Origin: VAXT01 sp963794605
Lineage (GTDB): Bacteria > Actinomycetota > Thermoleophilia > Gaiellales > Gaiellaceae
NCBI GenBank assembly: GCA_963794605.1
Contig: CAWCEN010000002.1
Location: 1,240,001-1,304,000, forward strand
DNA length: 64,000 bases
Direction of reading: 5' to 3'
The notes under the pieces were generated by a model. That model was not told the DNA's origin. It was given only the letters and a program-made list of their open reading frames with translations, and made no database searches. Both the position numbers and the translations under genes were made by a program. Below, piece by piece: positions 7,716-15,943 of this stretch (the first letter of the stretch is position 1; every line of letters begins with the position of its first letter).

Positions 7716-9254
7716 CTAGGGCACTCGATAGCTCGCGATTCGTCCAGCGCGGGCGATGAGGCGCCCGCCGCACGGGTTCTTCACGTTGTAGTGCGTCACG
7801 ACCTCGCCGACGCCGAGCCGGTCGAGGTAGCGGCACGGCGTCTTCTGGAGTTGGCGGAGCCGGCGGTCGGCCGCGCGGGGGGCCGTCGTCGAGTAGCCCG
7901 ACGGATGCTGGTGCGGCGCCTGCATCAGGTAGTAGAGGTAGACGCTTGCGCTTTGGCTGCCCGCGTCGAAGACTGGGAGCTCGAGAAGGCGGCCCGGGGA
8001 GCTCTGCTGGAGTGCGGCATACACGCGGTTGTCCGGGTCGGCCGCGGTCTGATGGAACACCCCGAGCCGCAGCTCGGCAAGAAGGAGCACGGCCACGATC
8101 GCCGCGGTTCCGGCCCAGCGCGGCCTCGAGACGGCCACGGCGACGAGCCCCGCGAGCGCGAGACAAGCGATCGGCATCATGCGCTCTGGCACGCGGGTGT
8201 GCTGTAGGCCCGGGACGTGTGCCCAGATGAAGTGGTAGCCGGGCAGGTTCCCGCCGAGCGCGAACAGGATCGGGATCAGCGCGCCGAGCCCGAGCACGAG
8301 CGCCATGCCCCAGCGGCGCCGGAGGATGAGCGCGACGAGCCCCGCGAGGGCGAGCACCGCGACCGTCCAGCCGACGTAGACGATCGTTTCGAGCATGTGC
8401 GTGTCGCGCGAGAGGAAATCCGGCAGGCGTGCAGAGTAGAAGTCGACCTGCCGAAACTGGCGGCCGCTGGCCCCGGTTGTGCCGCGCACGGCGAGCGCGT
8501 CCGCGATCAATCCTGCGCCGAGAGCAGGTACCGCGAGGAGTGCAGCCCAGGGCAGCCGGACGAGCGCATACGCGGCGAAGAACGGGATCGCCCCGAGCGC
8601 GAGGTGGAGCTGGCCGGAGAGCGGGATCGAGACCAGGGCGCCGCCGGCCAGGAACAGCCACCACGCCGAGCCGTTCCTTGCGCGCTCGAACGCGAACAGC
8701 GACAGCGGCAGAAGCATCGCGATCCACGCGAGCAGGTGACCCGCGCTCCACTGCGCCTGCAGGTACGGAGCCATCGCGAACGCGAGACCGCCGGCCAGCG
8801 ACGCTCCACGTGGCGTGCCGACCTCCCGCAGCCAGAGGGCCGTGAAGCCGCCCGCCCCGATAAAACCGAGCAGAACGAACACGTTCCACGCGAGCACGGT
8901 CCCGAGCACGGCCTGGAGCGGCCAGTACACGAGCCCGAACGGCCAGCCCGCGAGGTTCCAGCGCGGCTTCGCCTCGGGTTGGAAGCTGTACGGATCCCGC
9001 CACGGCGCTCGCGCATGCTCGAGCTGGTGCCCGACGAGCCAGAGGTTGTAGCTCGTCTGCAGATGATCGCCCGGCGCCGCCTCGCCGTAGCCGGGCTTGC
9101 CCTCGGCCATGAAAGACGTGTCCAAGCGTCTGACACCGGGCCACGTCGCAAACAGACCTGCCCAGACGAAGAGGGCGCAGGCGAGCGCTACAAAGCCCGC
9201 GCGGCCGTGAGCAGCTCGTCGAAGTCCGGAACCTCGCCGGGATCGTGACGCCAT
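7716..9254 (-). CDS. Large multi-pass membrane protein, YfhO/glycosyltransferase-like
   Basis: 512 aa with about eleven hydrophobic segments. The first (FVALACALFVWAGLFATWP) is followed by a long extracytoplasmic loop rich in W, Y and D; a soluble C-terminal stretch of about 130 residues follows the last TM. The architecture resembles GT-C-type or YfhO-like lipid-linked sugar transferases, but I see no diagnostic catalytic motif. ATG at 9254 lies 67 nt inside the preceding peroxiredoxin gene, so the two are co-transcribed. Role in surface glycan modification is a guess. Confidence 0.65.
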   Translation of the reverse strand: MASRSRRGSGLRRAAHGRAGFVALACALFVWAGLFATWPGVRRLDTSFMAEGKPGYGEAAPGDHLQTSYNLWLVGHQLEHARAPWRDPYSFQPEAKPRWNLAGWPFGLVYWPLQAVLGTVLAWNVFVLLGFIGAGGFTALWLREVGTPRGASLAGGLAFAMAPYLQAQWSAGHLLAWIAMLLPLSLFAFERARNGSAWWLFLAGGALVSIPLSGQLHLALGAIPFFAAYALVRLPWAALLAVPALGAGLIADALAVRGTTGASGRQFRQVDFYSARLPDFLSRDTHMLETIVYVGWTVAVLALAGLVALILRRRWGMALVLGLGALIPILFALGGNLPGYHFIWAHVPGLQHTRVPERMMPIACLALAGLVAVAVSRPRWAGTAAIVAVLLLAELRLGVFHQTAADPDNRVYAALQQSSPGRLLELPVFDAGSQSASVYLYYLMQAPHQHPSGYSTTAPRAADRRLRQLQKTPCRYLDRLGVGEVVTHYNVKNPCGGRLIARAGRIASYRVP

Positions 9255-9649
9255 GCGCGGCGCACCGTACCGCCGCGCTCGACCAGGAAGGTCGTTCGTT
9301 CGGCCACGTCCTGCATACCGCGGAACTCGTGCGCGACGCCGAACCCGCGCACCGCTTCCCTGTTCCAGTCGGACAGGAACTGGATCTCGTCGAGGTCGAG
9401 CGCCTGGCTCCACGCAGTCTGCGTCCACGGCGAGTCCCGCGAGATCGCGAACGGCGTCACGCCCGCCTCATCGAACTCCGCTCTCCTGTCACGCAGGAGC
9501 TCGAGCTCGTTCGTTCAGGTCGACGACCAGGCGAAAAGGAAGAAGAGGAAGAGCGCCGAGCGGCCGGCGACCAGGTTCGAACAGATCGTCGGCTCCCGCG
9601 GGGCCATCCAAACGGTGGCGTCCGGGACGTTGTCTCCGGGACCGAGCAT
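9188..9649 (-). CDS. Selenocysteine-containing peroxiredoxin (in-frame UGA = Sec45)
   Basis: 153 codons read through an in-frame TGA (9517-9515). The N-terminal part is LGPGDNVPDATVWMAPREP with LFLFFLFAWSST, then UGA, then TNELELLRDRRAEFDEAG. The C-terminal part has PFAISRDSPWTQTAW, FLSDWNREAVRGFGV and RTTFLVERGGTVRRAW. The UGA falls exactly at the peroxidatic cysteine of AhpE/Bcp-type peroxiredoxins (FxxSxxCTNEL), and both flanks are in the same frame with no other stop. A SECIS-like hairpin starts a few nt downstream. Length and U45 position fit the family. It would reduce peroxides using a selenolate. A conventional gene caller sees only the 90-aa C-terminal piece. It starts 10 bp after the peptidase stop and overlaps the membrane-protein start. 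Confidence 0.88.
9483..9499 (-). promoter_or_regulatory. SECIS-like hairpin directing UGA recoding
   Basis: On the mRNA strand, CTCCTG-CGTGA-CAGGAG forms a 6-bp stem with a 5-nt loop. It can be extended past a tandem G.A/A.G mismatch by GC, CG and UG pairs. The loop begins 21 nt after the UGA and has G as its second base. These features meet the published bacterial SECIS consensus (apical loop of 3-14 nt, G in its first two positions, roughly 16-37 nt from UGA). Confidence 0.7.
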
Positions 9650-9658
9650 GGGGCGACC

Positions 9659-10921
9659 CTACCCGTCTGCCAAATGTCGCTCCCGAACGAGCGCGAGAAC
9701 CGCTTGGGCCTGACGACGGGCCGCCCTCGGCGGCAGCGGGCCTGCCGGAAGCTCGACGACGAACGAACTGGTGCCCGGGAAGCGGCGGTTCTGCCAGTTC
9801 GGCGCCGAGCCTCGCGGCCAGCGAATCGGCTCGAACCTCATTCCGGCGAGCCGGGCGTATAGGCGCGCTTCGGGGATGCTCCCGCCCCAGGCGCGCACGA
9901 GACCCTGTGGCTGATGGAACCAGATCGTGACCGAGGGCTTCAGGCGCCGAATCAGCTCGGCAGCGGAACGCGTCTCGGGCTCGGAGAGCGGCTTCGGCCC
10001 CGGATACTGCGCGTCCCACGGGCGACCTCCGCGCTTCCATTCGGACGGGAAATTGCGATTCAGGTCGACGCCGCGGGCGTTCTGGCGCCGGTTGAGGGCG
10101 CGCCCGTCCGGGTTCAGGTTCGGGACGAGCCAGAGGTCGATGGCGGGCGACGATCGCGCGAGGATCCGGGTGACGCGGGTCCCGGCGCACTCGTTGCCGT
10201 GGATGCAGCCGACGACGAGTGCCTTAATCCCGCTTCCGCGGTCTCCGACCCTGAGCGCTTCGATCGTCCGGCCCTCCACCGACTGGCCGATCCGGAGCCG
10301 TCGCTTCGGGTCCGGCCCGATGCGGACGTGCATGTGGTCGTCGTGGTAGATGAGCCGCTGAACGATCCGCCTGGGGCCGCGCAGCCCTGTATGCGGGCCG
10401 ACGAAGACCTTGACCGCTCCGGCCGACACGAAGCGCGTCACGAGGTCCTGGGCCAGCGCCCGATCGATCTGGCTCGGCCTCGCCGGCCGCAGCTCCTGGC
10501 CGTCGAGCCGCGGGTAGTAGACGTCGGCGTCGCGCCCGTTCTGGTGCGAGGCGTGACCGCGCCCGCCGAAGCGCTCGTCGAAGACCCCGCCGTGCGGCCG
10601 AGAGAGGTCGCCGATGCCGACGCGCGCAGCTTCGGGGTGCGCCGCCGCGTAGTCCTCGAGCACGCGCAAGACGATGCGGAGCAGTCGCTCGCTTCCCCAG
10701 CGCCGCCACGAGCGGTTCGGCGAGCGCTTCAGAACCGGATCCCAGGTGAAGAACTGCGCGCCCTCGGCCGGGAGCTGCACGCCGCGCACGAGCCGCCCGT
10801 TCCACGGCAGCCCGACCGACCGCGACTGCCGCCACTGGATCGGCTCGGTCGCTGGCTTGGGCGGCGCCGCCGCCCCAACCGCCACGAGCGCGAACAGGAT
10901 CAGGGCGACGCGGGACAGCAC
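9659..10921 (-). CDS. Fused murein endopeptidase (M74/MepA-like) and zinc carboxypeptidase (M14)
   Basis: About 420 aa. An N-terminal hydrophobic stretch (SRVALILFALVAVGAAAPP) looks like a signal peptide. The next ~190 residues carry LAS-peptidase motifs: GIGDLSRPHGG, the H-x3-G-x-D-type SHQNGRDADVYY and HDDHMHVRI. The rest is an M14 peptidase with the zinc motif GCIHGNECAG, LVPNLNPDG, GVDLNRNFP and a terminal VELPAG carrying the candidate catalytic Glu. M74 enzymes cut D-Ala-mDAP crosslinks and MpaA-like M14 enzymes cut gamma-D-Glu-mDAP, so the fusion could process muropeptides stepwise outside the membrane. GTG 10921 is chosen for the signal peptide; it overlaps the anti-sigma gene by 22 nt. 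The neighbouring GTG at 10924 is equally possible. Confidence 0.8.
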   Translation of the reverse strand: MLSRVALILFALVAVGAAAPPKPATEPIQWRQSRSVGLPWNGRLVRGVQLPAEGAQFFTWDPVLKRSPNRSWRRWGSERLLRIVLRVLEDYAAAHPEAARVGIGDLSRPHGGVFDERFGGRGHASHQNGRDADVYYPRLDGQELRPARPSQIDRALAQDLVTRFVSAGAVKVFVGPHTGLRGPRRIVQRLIYHDDHMHVRIGPDPKRRLRIGQSVEGRTIEALRVGDRGSGIKALVVGCIHGNECAGTRVTRILARSSPAIDLWLVPNLNPDGRALNRRQNARGVDLNRNFPSEWKRGGRPWDAQYPGPKPLSEPETRSAAELIRRLKPSVTIWFHQPQGLVRAWGGSIPEARLYARLAGMRFEPIRWPRGSAPNWQNRRFPGTSSFVVELPAGPLPPRAARRQAQAVLALVRERHLADG

Positions 10922-12102
10922 CACGAAACGCTGGTCGGGAACGCCCTTTCGAGCGGTGCCCTCGACGAGCCGCCGAACTGCTCGACGATGTTCGACACCG
11001 ATTCCACTTTGGCCGACGTGAGCCTGAGGAAGAGCCACTGGTTCGCGTTGATCCAGCCCACGAGCAGCCACTGCCCGTTCTGCGAGATCGCGAGCGCCCC
11101 GAAGTCGCCCGGCGCCGAGTAGAGGAAGCGCGGCTCCCCGGGTGTCGTCTCGGCCTGGAAGAGGACGAGGTCGCTGCGCTGGGTCGCGGGCGAGTAGCGG
11201 ATCAGGATGAATCGGTGGCTCTTGCGGACGAAGACGACCCCGGACGGCCCCACGGGCATCCCGATCGCCCAGTGCTTGTTCCCGTTCGCGTCGAACACAC
11301 GCAGCGACCGCTCGCCGAGCGCGAGCAGGCGCCGGCCGTCGTCCGACCAGACGACCTGGGTCGGCGGGTCACCCGGAGCGCTCCGCCAGATGGTCTTCGT
11401 CGTGTCCACGTTGACGAGCTCGATCCGCCCGTCGATCGTCGAGAACGCGACCTGCCGGGTCACACCGGGACGCCACGCGGGCGGAGCCGCGCCGACGACG
11501 TTGCGCAGCGGAGCGTCGCCGGTCCCGTCGCCGGCGACGACGCGCAGCTGTCGACCGTTCAGGTACGCGATCCGGCAGCATTCGCTCGGAGGCTCGAGCG
11601 ACCAGCTGGCGCCGCGCAGCATCCCGGAGCGCGCGAGCGACCACCTGATCGTCCCATCCGGCGTGACCGCAGCGAGGCGATGCGCGCGCGTGACCGCGAC
11701 GTGCTCGGCGTTCGGCGACCAGGCGCCCTCCCACCACGGGTCGAGCGCCCTCATCGAGCCGTCGGGATGGACGATCCACGGGCCGTTGCTCGAGTTGACG
11801 AGAAGTGACCCGCCGGCGGGCAGCGCGACCAGCGCGGGCTTGGGCTTCGGCCTGGACTCATCGGGCGTGACCGCGTCGCGAACGCTGCCGACAAGCGCCC
11901 GCCCTGGAGACGAGAGGAACGCGGCCAGCAGCACGAGGAGCGCCAACGCCACGACGAGGAGCGGCCGACGGTTCCGCCGCTGCCACGAGACCGGCTCGCG
12001 GGCGTCGAACGACGCGCGGACGAGCGACCACGCCCGGCGCTGCGCGTCGATCTCGTCCGGCGCCTGGATCCGCTGGAGCGAGCGCTTGACGTCGTCGCTC
12101 AT
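10900..12102 (-). CDS. Membrane anti-sigma-like protein with extracytoplasmic propeller domain
   Basis: 400 aa: about 45 cytosolic residues (SDDVKRSLQRIQAPDEID), one TM segment (LLVVALALLVLLAAFL), then about 320 residues of WD40/TolB-like repeats (APAWRPGVTRQVAFS-type blades; VVWSDDGRRLLAL). The start overlaps the sigma gene stop by 4 nt (ATGA). The N-terminus lacks a clear zinc-binding HxxxCxxC, so anti-sigma function rests on position and topology. The extracellular propeller would be the sensing part. Confidence 0.7.
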   Translation of the reverse strand: MSDDVKRSLQRIQAPDEIDAQRRAWSLVRASFDAREPVSWQRRNRRPLLVVALALLVLLAAFLSSPGRALVGSVRDAVTPDESRPKPKPALVALPAGGSLLVNSSNGPWIVHPDGSMRALDPWWEGAWSPNAEHVAVTRAHRLAAVTPDGTIRWSLARSGMLRGASWSLEPPSECCRIAYLNGRQLRVVAGDGTGDAPLRNVVGAAPPAWRPGVTRQVAFSTIDGRIELVNVDTTKTIWRSAPGDPPTQVVWSDDGRRLLALGERSLRVFDANGNKHWAIGMPVGPSGVVFVRKSHRFILIRYSPATQRSDLVLFQAETTPGEPRFLYSAPGDFGALAISQNGQWLLVGWINANQWLFLRLTSAKVESVSNIVEQFGGSSRAPLERAFPTSVSWCCPASP

Positions 12103-12632
12103 CGCTGCTCCCTGTCGACGATCGTCTCGAGTCGGTCGAGGCCGCGGCGGAGACGTGAGTTGACCGTCCCGCGGGGCAGCTCGAGCATCTCCGCGATCTC
12201 GCCGGGCGTGTACTCGAGCAAGTGGCGGAGCACGATCACGGCGCGCTGGTCCGGCGGGAGCGAGGCGAGCCCGGCCGCGACGCCTTCCGAGAACCTGCCG
12301 AGGTCGCCGGTGTCGAAGTCCTCGGAGCCGGGGACCTCGGACAGCTCACGCCGCAGGGCCCGCGCCCGCGACCAGTCGATCGCGCGGTTGACGACGATCC
12401 GGTGCAGCCAGGGCCCGAACGGACGGCGCCGGTCGAAACGGTCGAGATTGCGCAGTGCGGACAGGAACGCCTCCTGAGCGATGTCCTCCGCGGCGGCCGC
12501 GTCCTGGACGACGAGATAGGCGGCCCGGTGCGCCCGGGGCCAGTGCTCGCGGAACAGCGCCTCGAGGTCCGAGACAGATCCTGCTCGGGCGCCCCGAATC
12601 CAGGAGCGCTCCTGCCGGCCGGGGGCCACCAT
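12099..12632 (-). CDS. ECF RNA polymerase sigma factor
   Basis: 177 aa with both ECF regions. Region 2 is LEALFREHWPRAHRAAYLVV, DIAQEAFLSALRNLDRFD and PFGPWLHRIVVNRAIDWSRA. Region 4 is LASLPPDQRAVIVLRHLLEY and TPGEIAEMLELPRGTVNSRL with its helix-turn-helix. It is followed with a 4-nt overlap by a TM protein of anti-sigma topology. A strong TATAGT box lies 9 nt before the ATG. A slightly downstream start is also possible. Confidence 0.93.
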   Translation of the reverse strand: MVAPGRQERSWIRGARAGSVSDLEALFREHWPRAHRAAYLVVQDAAAAEDIAQEAFLSALRNLDRFDRRRPFGPWLHRIVVNRAIDWSRARALRRELSEVPGSEDFDTGDLGRFSEGVAAGLASLPPDQRAVIVLRHLLEYTPGEIAEMLELPRGTVNSRLRRGLDRLETIVDREQR

Positions 12633-12641
12633 GGCGCGCTG

Positions 12642-12647
12642 ACTATA
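12642..12647 (-). promoter_or_regulatory. Putative -10 box of the sigma/anti-sigma operon
   Basis: TATAGT on the minus strand, 9 nt upstream of the ATG at 12632, inside the 101-bp divergent gap. Confidence 0.45.
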
Positions 12648-12733
12648 CGAGTGTCATCGGGCACGAGGTCCATACGCAGACCGGCCGTCGAGAGGTCCGG
12701 GACCTTCGCGGTCGCGACGGGCGTATAGAGAGC

Positions 12734-13849
12734 ATGAGACGCCTACTCCCACTGCTTCTCCTCGTCGTCATCCCAGCTCCTTCCGCCGCGTTCGCCGACG
12801 GGTGCCCGCCCTCGACGTGCGGCTCGACGTCCTTCACCGCTCCCGGATCCGACGTCGTCCTCGTGCGCCCTTCCGGCCAACCGGGCCCGCTCCAGGCGTT
12901 CGACGTGCGCACGGGCAAGAAGCGCTTCGGCCTGCCTGATGGAGTCCTCTCGTCCGACGGCCGAACGTTCCTCGCGGCTGCTGCTGCGAAGGCGAAGCGG
13001 ACGACGATCGTGCGCTACAACGCGATCTCCGGGAGGCTCGTCCGCGGCTGGTCGCTCTCCGACCATTGGGTTGTCGCAGCGCTGTCCGCGGACGGCCGTC
13101 ATTCTGTGCTGGCCCATTATTGGCGCCGCGGGATCGCACTTCGGGCCGGAAGGTCACGAAGCGCGCTACGTGGCACATACGAAGTCGAGGCGCTCTCGCC
13201 AGATGGGCGCAGGGTTTTCCTGGTCCATTGGCGGCGCAACGGCTACGACCTGCGCCAACTCGACCTCGATACAGGGAAGCTGACGCCTACCCGTCTCGAC
13301 GATCCCGAGGAGAAGATGACCGGCCAGGCGACGACTGCGGTAGCGACGCGGGGCGGGCACTGGCTGCTGACGCTTTACGTGAAGTCTGACCGGCACACCT
13401 TCATCCATGCGCTCGACCTGCGCACCGGCAGAGCGCACTGCATCGACTTGCCGCTTCTCGAAGACTTCACCACGGCCGGGGCCCTCGCACTCTCCCCCGA
13501 CGAGAGCAAGCTCTACATCGCCGGTGGTTACACCGGACGGGTCGCAACGGTCGATCTGGCGAAGCTTGACGTGAGTCGCGTCACTCGTTTCCGGAGCCCG
13601 TCGAAGTACGAGGTCAACATGCTCGTCGGGTCGAGCTCGGCGGTGACCCTGAACGGTCGAATGCTCGCGTTCAGTGCCGGGAACTTCGTCTGGCTCTACG
13701 ACACCGCGTTCGGCGTCGTCCGAGCGAAGGCGAGCTTCAACACCCCAGTTACGGGCCTCGGCTTCCGGCCGGACGGGCGCCGCCTGCTCGTCCTCCAACG
13801 GCGAGGGTCACCCGTCTTCCTCGACGCAGCGACTGGGAAGCGCCTCTAG
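12734..13849 (+). CDS. Secreted beta-propeller-like protein
   Basis: 371 aa beginning with a clear signal peptide (RRLLPLLLLVVIPAPSAAFA) and a Cys pair (GCPPSTCGS). Blade-like repeats follow: GVLSSDGRTFLAAA, VAALSADGRHSVLAHY, EALSPDGRRVFLVHW, ALALSPDESKLYIAGG and LGFRPDGRRLLVLQ. No catalytic motif recognised. It is divergent from the sigma/anti-sigma pair, whose membrane protein also carries a propeller, so it may be a regulon member or binding partner. It ends tail-to-tail with the YbdK-type gene, overlapping by 4 nt. Confidence 0.75.
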   Translation: MRRLLPLLLLVVIPAPSAAFADGCPPSTCGSTSFTAPGSDVVLVRPSGQPGPLQAFDVRTGKKRFGLPDGVLSSDGRTFLAAAAAKAKRTTIVRYNAISGRLVRGWSLSDHWVVAALSADGRHSVLAHYWRRGIALRAGRSRSALRGTYEVEALSPDGRRVFLVHWRRNGYDLRQLDLDTGKLTPTRLDDPEEKMTGQATTAVATRGGHWLLTLYVKSDRHTFIHALDLRTGRAHCIDLPLLEDFTTAGALALSPDESKLYIAGGYTGRVATVDLAKLDVSRVTRFRSPSKYEVNMLVGSSSAVTLNGRMLAFSAGNFVWLYDTAFGVVRAKASFNTPVTGLGFRPDGRRLLVLQRRGSPVFLDAATGKRL

Positions 13850-15042
13850 GCCGTAACGGCAGCAGCCTCGGTCGCGTCCGCGATCTCGCGGACGACCTCC
13901 GTCAGGTCGCGATTCGCGTTGTAGACGCGCAGCTGGCGGTCGGCGCCGTTTCCCCCGGACAGGATCTCGCGGATCCCGTCGAGCGCGCTCTCGGAGCCGA
14001 GCTCCTTCGCGTGGGGTGCGAGCTCTTTCAGCCGTCGCCGGATCAGTTGCGCGACGGGAACCCGGTTCCGCGCCTCGGTCACGAGATCCATGAGCGGCGC
14101 CTCGAGCCCGTAGCGCGCGGCGAGCCACTTGTTCTCGCTCGTCAGGATCCGGTGGTAGGAGCGGATCTCCTCGCCTCGGTCGAAGCGCTCGCAGTACATC
14201 TTCACAAGCGCCTGGCAGTACGCGGCCAGCGCCACGGCGTGCTCGACCCGGGACACCGAGTCGCAGACCCGGACCTCGACGGTACCCAACCGGGGATGCG
14301 GCCGGATGTCCCACCAGATGTGCGTGTAATCCGCGATGCAGCCCGTCTTCTCGAGCTGGCCGACGACCTCCGCGTAGTCCGCGTAGTCGCGGAACCTCGG
14401 CGGCGGCCCCGAGCGCGGGAAGGCCGCGAACACGAGCTGCCGGGTCGACGCAAGCCCCGTTGCCTCGCCGCGCCAGAACGGCGAGCTTGCGGACAGCGCA
14501 AGCAGCAGGGGCAGCTCGACGAGGAGCCCGTTCACGACCTGGATCGCCTTCTCGGCATCGTCGACCGCCACGTGGATGTGCAACCCGAAGATCAGCTCGC
14601 GCCGGGCCACGTACTGCATCTGGTCGACGAGCGCGCGGTACCGGTCGCGGGCCGTGATCCGCTGCGCCTCGAAGAGGCTGAACGGGTGCGTGCCCGCGGA
14701 CCCGACGCGCAGCGACTTCTGCGTGGCGACCGAAGTCACATACTCCCGGAGCTTCCGCAGCTCCCGGTCGACCTCGGCGGGCGTGTCGCAGACGGGGGTC
14801 GCGATCTCGAGCACCGACTGCATCAGCTCCTCCTTCATCTGCGCCTCGAGCTCGTGCCCGGCGACGGCAGCGAGGAACGTGTCGATGTGCTGGACGAGGT
14901 CGAAGCTGTCCTGGTCGAGGAGCATGTACTCCTCCTCGACGCCGAGCGTGTACGGCTTCGTCTTCCCAAAGCTGTGGTCGAGGACGCTTCCACCTTCGGC
15001 GAACCCGCCGGCCGTGATGCTCGAGGGATAGATCTGCTTCAC
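13846..15042 (-). CDS. Carboxylate-amine ligase, GCS2 / YbdK family
   Basis: 398 aa with motifs of the glutamate-cysteine ligase type 2 family: YTLGVEEEYMLLD at the N-terminus, MKEELMQSVLEIATPVCDT, GSAGTHPFSLFE, FGLHIHVAVDD, HIWWDIRPHPRLGTVEVRVC and TSENKWLAARYGL. These ATP-dependent enzymes join an amino acid carboxylate to an amine; in actinobacteria members make gamma-glutamylcysteine-like products or have unknown substrates. A GTG start at 15042 is preceded by a GATACT box. YbdK-type assignment is firm; substrate is not. Confidence 0.88.
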   Translation of the reverse strand: MKQIYPSSITAGGFAEGGSVLDHSFGKTKPYTLGVEEEYMLLDQDSFDLVQHIDTFLAAVAGHELEAQMKEELMQSVLEIATPVCDTPAEVDRELRKLREYVTSVATQKSLRVGSAGTHPFSLFEAQRITARDRYRALVDQMQYVARRELIFGLHIHVAVDDAEKAIQVVNGLLVELPLLLALSASSPFWRGEATGLASTRQLVFAAFPRSGPPPRFRDYADYAEVVGQLEKTGCIADYTHIWWDIRPHPRLGTVEVRVCDSVSRVEHAVALAAYCQALVKMYCERFDRGEEIRSYHRILTSENKWLAARYGLEAPLMDLVTEARNRVPVAQLIRRRLKELAPHAKELGSESALDGIREILSGGNGADRQLRVYNANRDLTEVVREIADATEAAAVTA

Positions 15043-15048
15043 GCCCGT

Positions 15049-15054
15049 AGTATC
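15049..15054 (-). promoter_or_regulatory. Putative -10 box, YbdK-type ligase gene
   Basis: GATACT on the minus strand, 6 nt before the GTG start at 15042. Confidence 0.35.
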
Positions 15055-15104
15055 GAGACGCCCTGGAAGCGCTTCAACTCACCGACTCGTGGCCGGCCGA
15101 GAAC

Positions 15105-15869
15105 GTGGCCGTGGCGGCGCTCTCCGGCGAGGGTGAGCTGGGCCGCCGCGGGGACTCCTCGCGCGTCTTCCGCTGGGCTTCCGTCTCGAAGCCGGTCGTC
15201 GCGCTCGCCGCGCTCGTGGCCGCGGAAGAAGGGACGATCGACCTCGACGAGCCCGCGGGGCCGCCCGGCTCGACGATCAGGCACCTGCTCGCGCACGCGT
15301 CCGGCCTCCCGTTCGAGCAGGGCCCGCCGATCGCGAAGCCCGGGACGCGGCGGATCTACTCGAACCCGGGGTTCGAGGCGCTCGCCGAGCGGATCGCGGT
15401 CAATGCGGAGATGCCGTTCGAGGAGTACCTCCAGAAGTCGGTGCTGAGCCCGCTGCAGATGGACGCCGTGCACCGCGGCACACCGGCAGGCGGCCTCTAC
15501 GGCTCGCTCGACGACCTCGTCAAGGTGACGCGCGAGCTGATGGAGCCGACGCTCGTCGCGCCCGAGACGCTCGCCGAGGCGACGCGCGTCCAGTTCCCAG
15601 GACTCGGGGGCGTGATCCCCGGACTCGGCCGCTTCGACCCGAACGACTGGGGCCTCGGGTTCGAGCTCAAGGACGGCAAGCAGCCGCACTTCACCGGAAC
15701 CCTCACCTCGCCGCGTACGTACGGCCACTGGGGCGGAAGCGGGACGCTGTTCTGGGTCGATCCGGAGCTCGGCCTCGCACTCGCGCTTCTCACAGACCTC
15801 GACTTCGACGACTGGGCGAAGGAGGCGTGGCCCGCGCTCAGCGACGCAGTCGTGCGGGAGCAAACGTAA
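15105..15869 (+). CDS. Serine hydrolase, beta-lactamase / class C PBP-like
   Basis: 254 aa from the GTG shown. It has the SxxK nucleophile motif SVSK in RWASVSKPVVAL, HLLAHASGLPFE, the YxN motif in RRIYSNPGF and a late HWGGSG in place of KTG. These define the class C beta-lactamase/DD-peptidase/esterase fold. Family-like sequence (ALQLTDSWPAEN) continues in frame 5' of the GTG to a stop at 15048, so the true start may be the CTG at 15063. No signal peptide, so it is likely a cytosolic esterase or peptidase-like enzyme rather than a resistance beta-lactamase. Confidence 0.82.
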   Translation: MAVAALSGEGELGRRGDSSRVFRWASVSKPVVALAALVAAEEGTIDLDEPAGPPGSTIRHLLAHASGLPFEQGPPIAKPGTRRIYSNPGFEALAERIAVNAEMPFEEYLQKSVLSPLQMDAVHRGTPAGGLYGSLDDLVKVTRELMEPTLVAPETLAEATRVQFPGLGGVIPGLGRFDPNDWGLGFELKDGKQPHFTGTLTSPRTYGHWGGSGTLFWVDPELGLALALLTDLDFDDWAKEAWPALSDAVVREQT

Positions 15870-15943
15870 AGAACCTGCAAAATCGTGTGAAGCGGGCGCA
15901 TTTTCGGGCTGGATAGCGGGCATGATCCTCTCGATCAGGCCCC

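Noticed and set aside
9188..9460. A 90-aa truncated peroxiredoxin as a stand-alone gene or pseudogene.
   Set aside because: The upstream half is in the same frame, separated only by one TGA at the catalytic position, with a SECIS-like hairpin after it.
9483..9499. Intrinsic terminator.
   Set aside because: The hairpin lies within coding sequence, has no T-run and is placed as expected for a SECIS element.
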